Shown in pieces: positions 31,901-44,900 of a DNA stretch of 64,000 nt. The stretch spans positions 3,534,001 through 3,598,000 of the forward strand of contig JAZGTN010000022.1 of the NCBI GenBank assembly GCA_037783415.1, written 5' to 3'. How positions within the stretch are numbered: position 1 is the first letter of the stretch; every line of letters begins with the position of its first letter. A program made the translations under genes and the position numbers. Below the pieces are notes generated by a model. The model was not told the origin of the DNA. It worked only from the letters and a program-made list of their open reading frames with translations, and ran no database searches. The stretch is from Leptasterias polaris. Its lineage: Eukaryota > Echinodermata > Asteroidea > Forcipulatida > Asteriidae.

Positions 31901-34900
31901 AGATGAGATGTAACTTGATTCGTGTCGAATGCATAAATGATAAGTTCATGTCTCCTTGTACCATACAGGAGCGTAGTGTTCTTTCTTTTTTTGTCCGATT
32001 ATAAGCCATTGTCATTCAATACACACGAGTGGTTTGTGTGAGTTATCCTGGCCGTCGAGTGCGATCGCATTGATTACGTGCTTATAATATTAATCACGCC
32101 GGACACCGACACCTCCTCAACAGCGCCATTTTGAAAATCCCCTGCGTCAGTGACACTGGGAGTGATTCTGACAGCATGCATACCGAAACAACAACCGCAA
32201 ACAGAATTTACTCGTAACGTAATGAACTGTTGACAAGATGAACCTTCCACGGGATTTTGAATCCTCAGTTGGGAAAAAAACAAAAAACAAACACAGGCCT
32301 ATCGAACACCGTTTATGTAAATGCTTAAAACGAAACTTCCGTAAATTTTAGGGTAATGGTTTTGCGTCCAATGTGCAAGGTAATATCCTTAAACTTACAG
32401 GACCGGACCAGTGCCTCCGTTACACTTTGCTGTTCACATCCCCCCCTGAAATTGGTGTTGTTCATAATGAAAATGTTTTTTATGTCCTGTTCAATACAAG
32501 AAAAAAATGCGAGGTCATCGAGGTCTCATTAAGGTGTGGTACACTAGTTGTTTAAGTGTGTGTGTTGTTGCTGTTGCTGTTGCTGTTGCCGTTGTTTTTG
32601 TTGTTGTTGTTGTTGTGTTTTTGTTTTTTTTAGGGGTTGGGCTTAGAGGGATTATTGTTTTTTGAAGACTTAAACAAAAAAGTCATGCAACATCCTTGTT
32701 TTCTATAATTATTATTTCATACCGAGCGTACTTTGATTATATGTATGTGAAGTTGGGCTTACTGCACGTGCTCAAGCAAAACTTTTTTTCAAAAAGTGAG
32801 TCTGTCCCGTGCAAACCTACACGATGGATGTGCACACGTGCACAACCTTGTTTATTCTGGGGAAAAGATAGAAATATGGCCGACTCAAAAATAAGGCGAA
32901 AGTGTTAATAAGAAGAGTACGTACAACGAATATCCCATACTTTTTAAAGAGTTGTGGTATAACGCTGATACTTTGTTATAACGTCTATCACAGTCGTTTA
33001 ATCCGGTTATTTGTTGCGCAGGATAACAATAAACCTGTGCGCAATATTAAATGAACAAACCAAAAGATGAAGTTTCCATAAGAATTAGGATCGGATGGAG
33101 TTGCTTTGGACGGTAGAGATGGATACTTTGTGACAAGGGAGTATTTGATCAGTGCGTGCTACAATCAATGACCTATGGGGCAAAGGACAACAACAAAACA
33201 GATAGAGCACAAACTTTGTAGCAGCACAAAGAGCAAGGGAAAGGCAAATGCTTCACATTTTACTCAGAAAAGTAGAGTTACAATCACCATCAGCACAGTA
33301 AAACAGGCTAAATGGAGGTGGGCTGGATACAATGTCCGAAGAACAGACAACAGATGGACAACAAGACTAACGGAGTGGCAACCAAGAGCGGTGAACAGGA
33401 GAAGAGGCAGACAAAGAAGATGATGGAGGGATGACAGTATTGATTCTCAAGAACAGCAAGGAATAGAAGTGAATGACTTTTTCATGACTTAAAGGCTGGT
33501 TGAACAAAGCCTGAATTCGAATTCGATGCTTAAATGGCGTGCCTAACTTCAGATGCATCCAGGGAAACCCTATGGGTTTGTTCTAATATAACTATGAGAA
33601 CAATCAAGCAGAGTCACCTTAGTATGTTACACGGATCTCGGCATTTAAAATAATAATTAATTGACCAATCTCAGTCCGTTCGCCATTTCAATGACATTCC
33701 AATCAAAACAGATCAAGCTCGATTAACATTTTGTTTTTGCTCATTAGTATCAAGACGGCGCTTTGCTGTCGCCAACACTGCAAAAACTGGGGTGTTAAAT
33801 TGATTCTCTTGGTATCTATATGTGACAACACCGCCACGGTGTTGATTTTATCAACGATGTAATGGGGATAGCTAACACCATGGCGGTGTTGTCACATATG
33901 GATACCGGAAAGAATCAATTTAACACCCCAGTTTTTGCAGTGAACCATCTCCCCCTCCCCCCGTCCCGCCTAATCAACACGTCGACTGGACACACGAGGT
34001 TGACTCTGCTTTCTTGACACAAACAAGAGGTCAGAAACAACAAGTTTACAGCAAAAAACAAAAACAAATTTCTTCTTGGCAATTGAAATCAGCCGGAGAA
34101 TTTATTTTTAAACAAATTCGCGTTGTTAATACTGAAATTGGATCGTCTTAAAAAAAATTAAAATTAAAAAAATACTGGGTTTTTTGTTCCTTTTTGGCAA
34201 TTGAAATCAGCCAGAGAATTTTTTTTTTTTTTTTTTTACAAATTTGCGTTGTTTCTACTGAAATTGGATTCCCAAATGATGAACATGACATTTGCACATG
34301 ATGTTCTATTTTAATGGATGATTTATTAAAAACTAGAGGATGTAAACTGTAGTTGTAAAGTCACGTTAATGCAACAAGTACCCAGGCAGAGAGAAACGCA
34401 GACTGAAGACGTCATCATGACGACAACAATGTCAATCCAGAAACCTCGCTCAACTTCTATACTTTGTTTCAGCTCAAGGGAAGACTTTTTTCTCACTTTT
34501 CAATATTTGAAACCTCCCCCATCCACCTCTGTTTACTTAAACCGTGTTTATTTTGTCAGCGACACAAATTAACTGTTCGACAGTATCTAAAGACTGTTCT
34601 CGTTCATGTAGGATGGGTTTGTTTCTCTGTGTTTTTAAGGAGGGGGGGGGGGGGGGGGGGGGGGTCTTCAATCAAATACACGAAGGACTGAACAAACATA
34701 AAACGAGTGTAATTTACCGACAACACGCTCCAAGCACTGCACACCCCAGCTGTGGACACAACCCCCCGTAGCAAACCAACTGTACAATCGTCAATTTTTT
34801 TCTTGCGGCCCCGTTTTCAACTACAGCTTCAACAGAGTCATCTTTTTGTTTGTTTTTATTTTATTTCTTCCCCAAGATGCCTTGCTATTCTCCTAAAATA

Positions 34901-35411
34901 AACATGTTTTAACGATTTTGTTTACACTAAAACAAAACAAAAATCAATTGTCGCACTTATTTAGCATGTTGACACCAGCCCTTTTAAATACTGTAAGGTC
35001 GACACATGAGTGGTAATGACCGGGGGACGATTTCACATCTTTGTAGTCTGATGAATTTAAATGATCTTATTTGTCCAGTAATTGCCAAACTGGTAAAATT
35101 GAATCACTCCTTTTGAATGTTAAATGCTAATGCGATGGAGTATTCATGTAATTGAATGAGCAATGGTGTTAAATTGAACGAGCTTTTGTTTAAATTAGTC
35201 GGGAAAACCTCTACTAATGATTCTTGGGGTTTTTTAACACAAAACTAGCCTCTAGTTCAACAGACTCGTGTGCAAGGGAGGGATCGAGCTTCAAAACAAA
35301 TATATAGAGTAAACATTTTTACATTGTGATCAATTCATTGAACTACTCACTCAAAATTATATCATATGGTGTTCCAAAGACGACAGGTCGCGTCGCGTCA
35401 CGTCGCCGTCG

Positions 35412-35479
<68 letters not shown>

Positions 35480-35888
35480 GTGGACTCTTGAGGGCGCCGT
35501 TTCACTAACTATTTTATTGTTCTTTTTTTGTTCTTTGCTTTATACAGAAGACATGTTGATAGCAAACTGTTTTAACTTTGTTAAAGCAAGTTTCACACCT
35601 TTTCTAAACAACTTATGATAAACAAAGTAAGTTGTCAAACCTGAACTTGTATTATTTCAAGGGAAAATTTCAAGTTGTAGTCAAGTACTTTTGAGTACCA
35701 GTAATGTTAAAAAGATTGACCAGTTATATCCGTACCTAAATTTCCAAGTGTTATGGCCAGGAGTCTCGAGTATTATACACCTGCAGTTTCTTGCAAAGGG
35801 AATGTTTTTTGGCACACCCTTGCAAATTGTTATACAGTTGTTTGCTCTCTAGGAAAATGTACTGTTGCGCCTCAAGAGTTCAGAAATT

Positions 35889-35972
<84 letters not shown>

Positions 35973-38900
35973 CGACCTGTCGTCTTTAGAACACCATAAT
36001 ATCATCAGTATTCTCTAAAAAAATAAGTTAAACAACTAAATCTCAGTTATCTCATGACGCCACTCAGTACCTTTGTGCAGTGATAACCGTTCCACGTGAT
36101 AACGTTAATGCTAATGCTAAAAGCGTAGCTCAGTTCTGTTAGTCCGAAATCTGATTTTGATTCTGAGGAATTTGTATATAATTTGAGTTATTGGATGTTC
36201 GATAACTCTGCTAAAATAAGTTCATTTAGTGTTGCATTTCCCTAAAACTAAATTGACTATATTATTATGGTTCCCATTGACTATATTGAGGTTCAGCATT
36301 CTATTAAAACTTCCCACGTTTACGTCTGGGACTATAGTTTGATATTAATTTATCGTTAGTTCAATTAGATTCGTTTCTAAATTATTGCCTCTAGACTCAA
36401 CTATGATAAGAACGTAAATTTAACTAATTTTGGTTTGTGTTGTGACCAAAAAAAATTATGAGAAAAACCTCTTCCCGACAATCAACATACTCATACGTTC
36501 TGATGTATATACCTGCTTCATGATCTATAAATTAATTCTCTACGTTTCGACCAGTATAATGTGCTGGTCTTCAAAGAGTACAGTAAGAAGAGAATACCGA
36601 CCTTAACGCCGAGATATCTCTTCGGTTCCCTTTCAAACCACCACTTACTCACGACAAAATAATTACCACGACGATAGTTATTAGCCGAAGACAAGAAACA
36701 AATCTGTTAGTCTAAAAGCACAAATTAAACAGGCCTGCACCAATCGCGAGATGCGTAATATATAATTTGCCTTCCCTAAACTGGACGAACAAATCCCGAG
36801 AAGAACACAATCAACCTTGCCCTACACAACTATTATCAATCACATTGCGAATTATACACGGGGCCTACGCCGTTTGTGATTACGTTACACGCGTTCTGAG
36901 AACTACTCTAAATCGTTTTGAACGCTCCGTCAAAGGATGAAATTGTAATTAGTGTCACTCAAACGGAATCCACTGTTCACAAAATGAATCACACTCAGCG
37001 CACACTTTATTGATTCGTTGGATAGATGAGGCCTTGTTCTTTTTTTTCAGGAATAAAGTTTGACACGGGTGATGTTCACTGTCCCATGTTTTTTTTGTCC
37101 AGGTTCTTTCGCTCAAGCGCAAGACGTGTACAAATTATTGATGGCATTTTGAATTTGTTCACTTACATCTTCAGCTTTGGTAATCGAAGGCCCGGGAGGT
37201 CAATGTAAGCTAATTAGGTTTTGCGTAAATCACCGATAACACACGTTTTCTTTGCATTGCAAATAATAATGATTCTTGCATCACCCGGTCCTGCCAACTC
37301 ATACGAGCTTGAGAAATAAAAAGAATGAACATTTTACATGGTTGCAGCCATTTTGTGTCGTTTCCCCACTCAGATTATTTGAACCAAATCGAGGCTGGGA
37401 GGCAAAAGTAGTATCTGTGATAAAAGTATAGCCACCTTTAGATTTCACGATACAAGTTCAAGTATATCATAAAATTCCCTTTAAAAAGGGTCTTTCAGTT
37501 TAACTGATTGTAAATAAATTTGATTCAATATTGTTTGTTTCCCTTAGCGGATTAAAGTTGAAACTTTAAATTTAGGTAAATTTTCTCCATCTGTCAAACG
37601 TCAAGTGTTGCGTAACTTTAAGGCTTGTTTTTACCACCAGCTGAGAAAACAGTCTTCCTTTTGGGAATACTACTAATAATGTTCTCCTCTCACAGAATAA
37701 AAGCTGAATTTAACAGCAAATCCTTTGGCCTGATTAACCGCTGTCTCCGAGTACACATGCCGTTGATTGCTTGCATATTTATTCCTAGATGCGGGGTGAC
37801 ATTTTCATTCGCCGTGATCTTAACTGGGCCGTGATGATCCCAGACGACGGCGTCAGGAAGCCTTAATATTCAGGGACTGAACAAACGGGGACTGACCATT
37901 CCGGATGATAATACCCATCTGTTTAAAGGGAGTATCATAGTTTGGTTTTTGTCAACGTCATGTTGATTTATAGGCAACATTTTCAAGAAAAATACAATAA
38001 AAGTCACTCGTGAAAGTTCCAGATGAATACAGTGTCTACTTGTTGAAAAAAAACACGGTAAAAGCTGTCAGGTATTTTCTACAAGAGCGTCTAATCCTTC
38101 CATGTTGAGCGAGGTAACAGCGGGTACCAGCTGCATCACTGGCCACAGCATTCGCGATTGGACAGCACGGAAACTTGAATTGTTTTAGTCAACCCTAAGA
38201 GAGTTGAGAAACGATTCATGCACGAATCGCTTCTCTACTGTTTCAAATGGTTTGGGGTAAAAATTTATCCAAAGCATATTACCCTTTAAGGGACTCCTTT
38301 AAAAAAAAGTTGAATACTAACAGCTGCAGTGCTTCTTACCGGGTAAGTTGTATTGGGGTTTTTTGGTTTTTTGGTTTTTTAGTATTTACCAATTTACAAC
38401 CCTACCTTTAAACCATCAGTTTCGATCAAATCGATATTAGGGCGCCATCAACATGGGGTCAACTTTTTAATCCCCAGAGCCATGGGAAAGATCCGGCTGT
38501 TCTCAGACGGATAAATACATATTTAAAATACAAAAATTAAAACTTATAAACTTGAAGCTAAATTGGCAGTCTGGTAAAATATTGTTCTTAAAAACCAGCA
38601 CTTTCTAATTATTGTACATTCGTTCCGAACGAAATACCGTAAAATTGTGGAGATACCAAACATTGATAAAGATTAAAAGACTGCACAAATAATAAGATAG
38701 TTCGGTCAAAAACTTTCATTTCTCAATTAACAAAAACCGCTTCAAAACAAGTTTGAAGTACGCAATTTCGTCTTGACGTATAACACTTTAAATCAGGGCT
38801 TAAAACCGCAGCCATTTTCTTACACAAATACAAGAAACTATGTATGTCTCCTATAAAACATTTATCATTGAAAAGCCCTTCGGGAGGGAAAACTCGGCAA

Positions 38901-41900
38901 GAATTCATCAGCCTGTCGGATTGAAAATGTTGGTATAACAAAGTCGCGTTATAAATCATAGTTCGTAATAAATCCGTGATGACGTACGGCACAATGGACA
39001 TCACGCCATACCGTAGGTGATGTAATTCGTGTCGCAGGACCTTTGCTGTGGTCAGCAAATCCACGTGTGCGAGTCTCAGTTCACGTTTTAGGAACAGAGA
39101 TTATCCTTGCATAAGTCCGGGAGTTGAGTGCACGGAATAAAGTAAGTCTCACTAACAGTTAGATCTCTTCCCGTTTCCAAGGCACAGGTCAACTACCTGT
39201 TTAGCCCTTCAGGATTGGGGGGGGGGGGGGGGGGTACAGTATACTCAATAAGTTCAACTTTGGAACGCATTCGGGTTTCTGGTGCAGTACTCAAATAGGT
39301 CAAGTACTCATTTAAACCCTTTCATGTTTTTTATGCAGTGCTCTTCGGGGAGATCAATTACAAGTGGCATTTTTGTTTTTTGGGTCCAGTACTCGATAAG
39401 GGCAACTAGCCAGTTGATGAACATTTTCATATGTTTCTGATGCAGTACTGAAGTAAAGGTCAACTAATGAGTTTAAACAGTTTGCGTTTTTGGCACAGTA
39501 GTCGTACGGCCTACTCCCAGTTGAACCTTTCGTGTTTCTGGTGCAGAACTCAAGTATAGGTCAACTACAAAATATAAGTAATCTTTGGGGTTTGGGGAAA
39601 GTAATCGATAAGGTCAATCTGTACTCAATTATTTCAACTACCAGTTTAGCCCTTTTGAGTTTTTGTACAGTACTCAACAACTACCAGTTGAACCCTTTCA
39701 TGTTTCTAACAGTACTCAATGAGGTCAACTACACGTGTAACCAATTCATGTTTCTAAATACAGTACTCAAGGGTTAACTATCATTTTAACCCTTTTGTGG
39801 TGTTGTGGTGCTCAATTAGTTCAACTACCAGTTATGCCATTTGGTGTTTTTGGTGCAGTATTCGACAAGTTTAACTCAGTCAGTTGAACCATGTGTCTGA
39901 TGCCGTACTGAAATAGGTCAACTTATAATCAAAGTCGTTTTGGGTTATTAGTCCATATCCCTGCAAGTTGTTTCAAAGTTAAACCAAATTGAAATTAACT
40001 ACACAACAATTATAGGCAGTTGAGCTGGATGGATTGTCATTGCATATGTACCGTCTATTTTAAATATTGAAACCCCATACAAATCTGAGGGGGGGATCAA
40101 GCCTTCCAAGCTGTTTGGAATCCATCCTCAAGCCCTGGGAATATATTACTCTAAATATGGCTTTAAAATATTGCAATTTATAAAATAATATATTGATTGA
40201 CAGCCAATTTGTCACAGTTTGTTTTTGTTATTGGAGTGCGTGTCGTTCAGAGCTGAACAACAAAAATAGATGTCCATGTAGTATGATAATATATTATTAT
40301 TGTTTGCTGAAGGCAAGAAGGTAATATACAGCGAGTCGGTTTTTTATGGTGAGGGAGATGAAAAGGGGTTCGCGAGGGAGTGAGGCATCGTTCGATCTTT
40401 CGTTTTGTTGTTTATTTAGAACCGCAAACTGTAAGGTGGGACCCGGGGCGTGGCTGGAATCCATGCAGCAGTATTCGATCATCTTTTACTATGATATTTT
40501 GTTTCAGGCTTTTTTGTAGCTCCTTGAAAAAGCAAGACTTCCCATACATTTCTTTATATATAGTTCTTTTCTTCTTCTTTTGTGTCGAGGACATTGTGAT
40601 GAGAGGGGGGAAAACACGCTTCATTTCATGTCAGTTTGTGTCGAGGACATTAATTGTGATGAGAGGGGGAAAAACACGCTTCATTTCATGTCAGTTTGTG
40701 TGTCGGGCATGTTTACGACGCTGGCTGGTGTTTGTCGTGTCCTCAAGGGGACGTAGAACACCATCGCAACAATGTTGTTGATGTCTATGTATGATCCATT
40801 TAGGCCTCTATGCTTTAACCCCGAACTTATTGCTCTTCTTTTGCTAAAGATGTGTGTATTGTTTTGTTTGTTTTTACTTCTTTCTTTCTTTTCTCCCCAT
40901 TTCTATATTTTCAGGAAAAGCACATTCCCGTGAAATTATTTATTTTGAGTGTGTAGAATGTTATTATTTACATAATCAGCACGTGGCAGTTTCTAGGGAA
41001 ATATTAATTGATTTCCAAATGACATCTGTTGTTCCAAAGAAAAATATGAGCTTGTTATTTGCATATTGATCTGGTGGCATGTTTCTTTTGAAGTCATTGA
41101 TTACCATGGTATCTGTTATTGATTACCATGGTATCTGTTATTGATTACCATGGTATCTGTTATTCAAAACGAAAGTAAACAGCTACGAGTTCATTTCATC
41201 GAGTCCACCACTGTTTGACAATTATTCAAAATGTTAAAAAAGGCAGTCTTCTCAGAAGTTGTCTTTTCGTTCTCGCTGGCCGGGTTTTGTTGATGGATAC
41301 TTTGCCTGTATTTTTACAATAATTGAAGTGCGCAATTCAGTTTACATTGAAGCATCGGGCACGTGCATCGCATTGCGATTGGACATGATCATTGATGGAT
41401 CGCTGCGGACAAAGACTGTATGTGGTGGATAATGAACCACCAACACGTGCCCTACATCAGCCTGGTGATACATTGATTTCGCCATCTCAACACAAATCGT
41501 GTGTCTTAAGTTAATATTGTTCTGGATGTTTCCGCGGGAGTTTCGGGTCATGTCACACTCTCGTGATGAACCTGCAGATTTTTTTTTTCTGTTGAAACTC
41601 GAGTCATCTTCTGAAAACTGTTTTTTACTGTGCAGTAAGGGCTGCTTTGTCAGCACATGTTGACATATTTTTAAATTGTCATTGTCTTAACCATATCGTA
41701 CACACTGGTTAGCTCACATGCCATGATACACCAAGCTCGTCCATGCCACACGTCCTATGTGATGAGGGAAGGGGGGGGGTTGTAAATCAACATGGGACAG
41801 TGATTTAGTTGGAAGGGCCATGACAAAACTCTTCCAGCATATTCTGTCCACAAAATTGGTATGTCAATTATTGTCAAAGGTAGATGAAATTTAAAAAAGC

Positions 41901-44900
41901 TGAAATCAACCCAGGCAATAGCTGAACCTTGAAAAAAAAAAACATAACCTCTTAACATAAAGACAATTGCGGTTACTTCTTCGGAATTGTGGTTCCGAAA
42001 AGAACGGGTGGAGTCACTGGTTCTTTTTCGGAATTGTGGTTCCAAAAAGAACCAGTGGACACACCGGTTCTTTTTTGGAACCACAATTACTCAAGAGAGA
42101 TCTGACTACATTATGTCACCGCAAATTTCATATGTTATTGTATTTCCATCATGCAGACATAATGCAAACCTTCAAGTCTTATTTAAACCATCATAGCTTA
42201 TGGAATAACCTGGTCGTCATGTTCTGACAACGAACCACATGAGCGTTGCAACCAAACAGATCCCTACTTGAGCGTCGTTATGTTTCTGTTTCTATAGTTA
42301 TACCACATTGTGTTACAAATACAACTCTCTCAAAGCAAAACCTGTTTTTTCGTTTCTTTTTCTCGTAGGTGTGTTACGTTGTTTATCGCACCCGTAGTAT
42401 CACCACGGTGACCGGTATGTGCATCACCTCCTTGGCCCTGGCTGATCTCTTCCGTGGTATCTTGGTTCTACCGTTCGTCATCATGGCGTCTGTACTTGGC
42501 GGAGCTTGGGATCTCGGTGACCTGCTGTGCTCGCTGAGCGGATTACTGTATACCCTCTTCGGTACGGCGAGTGTCATGACATTGGCAGCCGTTTCAATCG
42601 ATAGGTAAAGTGCATATGTTCAGCCAAATCTGATTTTCTTTTCGCTCCCTTTCTTACTGTCAGATTTTATGTAGCGAAGGCGAGGCTTGAAGTAATAGTC
42701 TAGTCCCCACACTCAACCTCATTCAATACAATTGAAAGCATAATGGACAAAGTTGTTGTCAAAGAACAGTATCCACACTTTAAAAGAACCCAACTTCATG
42801 AGATAAAAAAAACTTGTGAACAAATTAAGGTTTCTCATACTTTGGGGTTTCCTCCCATATCTAAAATTAACATTTCTTCATCATCTACTCTGCCCAGGTA
42901 CACCTTCAGGCCTGCAGGTCACAGTGGCAGTGCTAGTTGCTTTTGAGAGTCCATTGGTTTTCACCCGAACGATATAAATATAATAATAAACACCCATTTC
43001 TGCTTAGCTTTGTTTTGCTGTGCTTCTAAAAGCTTTATAATTGGGTGAATATACGGTCGGAGTTTGGGTTTTTTCGAAAAGATTTGCAATTCATATAAAT
43101 TCTGGAAAGTCCTTCAACACGACGCTTATTTGGATTTAGCATGCTGATTAACCAAATACCACCGAGCACAGGAGTATATAAATACATACTATATATATAA
43201 TCCGACAGTGAGATATATATCCTGGAGCAAGGTTTCGCCGATATCCAGCTTTGCATCGTGTTAATCAGCTTACATATCACCCGTGGTTAAAGGGGAATTA
43301 TTTCACTCCCCTGTAATCTCGTGGTGTATTTAAAATAACAGTTACTGCCAAAGTGAAATGGACGTTCTGTTTTAAGATTATCTTGCACGACTAAGGCCGT
43401 GTCCGAATTGGCGGCTACAGCTACGGCTACGGCTAGATTTCCGCGTCATCGTGCATTGAAGTATAGAACATCCTTAGCAACACCCTTAGCAACAGCCGTA
43501 GCCGTAGCTGTAGCCGCCAATTCGGATACGGCCTTTATTCCGATTAGAAACGGCTACTTTCTGATTGTGTCGAGAGAGAGTTATGAACTTTCATTTGAAG
43601 AATTTCACCTTGAACTGTACCACTAGTCTTTGCTCTATGCACTAGTCTTTGCTCTATGCACTCAAAAACTGCGATACTGGGTCATTGTTGTGACTTGACA
43701 TTAAAGCCAACCTTGGACACAAGACTAGTGTGTAAGCACCTGTAATCGGGGACCTCTCATTGTCCCTCTTATGTTTGTACTTAAACTTTTGGCAACAGCT
43801 CCTGTGGGTTTTGTGCACACTTTCCAACTGTGGACCTTAACCCAACTGGGGACTCAATTGTCCTCTTTTGGTATAGGTTCCTGGTTTGAATGTAACCTAT
43901 ATACCACATACACACACAGCTCTGTGCTACATACACTCTGTGGACAATCGTTTGTTTTGTGCACTTAGGTAAAAACATATTCAACACTAAAGTGAAAACA
44001 CTGTGTGGACGTGCGTAAGTTCACATAGTGTTCAAGCCCTCTTTTCTTCGCAGGTCCACCAACACTTAAACACGTTGGAGAGAACCATTTGTCACCTATT
44101 CATCGACCTCAGTATACAGGACCCACGCAAGAAAAGTCAAAACAAATCCATATGCAATGAACAGTTTTTCAAAGAAAGAGATCGTTTTCGGATTTGGGAT
44201 ACATGCCACGTTTTTCTATATTAACTCGTGGCATAATATTGTGGACATCAGTTCATTTGGTATTCATTGACAATGACGTAATTGCAGACGTGATTGTGCA
44301 ACATATTGTTCTGACAGGCACGTGCACACATTCATTGGGTCAAACAATGGACACGTGCAATCGTGTACACTCCACACACAACACTAAGCGAATGATGGTG
44401 CCGTTTTTGTTTGAGTTTGGATGACTTCATAATTATGCAAAATTTATAAATTGTTGAGCTGCTGAGAACGCAATTGCTTAATACAGAAAGCAGTGCTTAG
44501 CAGAAACAGGTTACCAGCGAAAAATGCTAGGTCATGTACTACTTTCCGTCAAGGCAGCCCCTAACATGAATCTTACTAAACATTCTAGTCTTGACCCAAT
44601 TCATCTGACGTCATCACTACAATAGTCTTGGTTGCGCCATTTTGGGAGTCAAAATCACATTCCCCATGTACTGCGCACGGTGCATTTTAGGCGAAGTGCA
44701 TGCGGTTGAACGCACACAATACCTTTGCGTGGCCGACTATGGACAGACAGTGTAACGTCAGTACAAGATGCCAACAGAACGTGCAAGTATGGCGCGTAAA
44801 TCCTTTTGGGGGGACCGTGCTGTATCGACAAGCCTAGGATCCAAACCGCGCAGTTTAACGGTCCTCAATGTTTGATTTCGCGCGAGACTTGTACAATCCA

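Larger units (their letters stand above)
22928..42368. other. Receptor intron 1 (19.4 kb)
   Basis: Holds most of the repeats described separately (25.5 to 41.2 kb). Between 22.93 and 25.5 kb I see no gene or named repeat, apart from a run of 11 G near 23705. Other unlabelled stretches (26.2-26.7, 31.5-32.5, 36.0-37.9 and 38.4-39.2 kb) have no supported feature. Confidence 0.7.

Noticed and set aside
35753..36018. Asp-Gly and poly-Arg frames
   Set aside because: They are readings of the CGACGG hexamer array in the right arm of the 35.4 kb element.
40380..40781. A 133-codon open frame with an internal repeat
   Set aside because: The repeat in the protein is the 56/60-bp DNA duplication; there is no family similarity that I can see.
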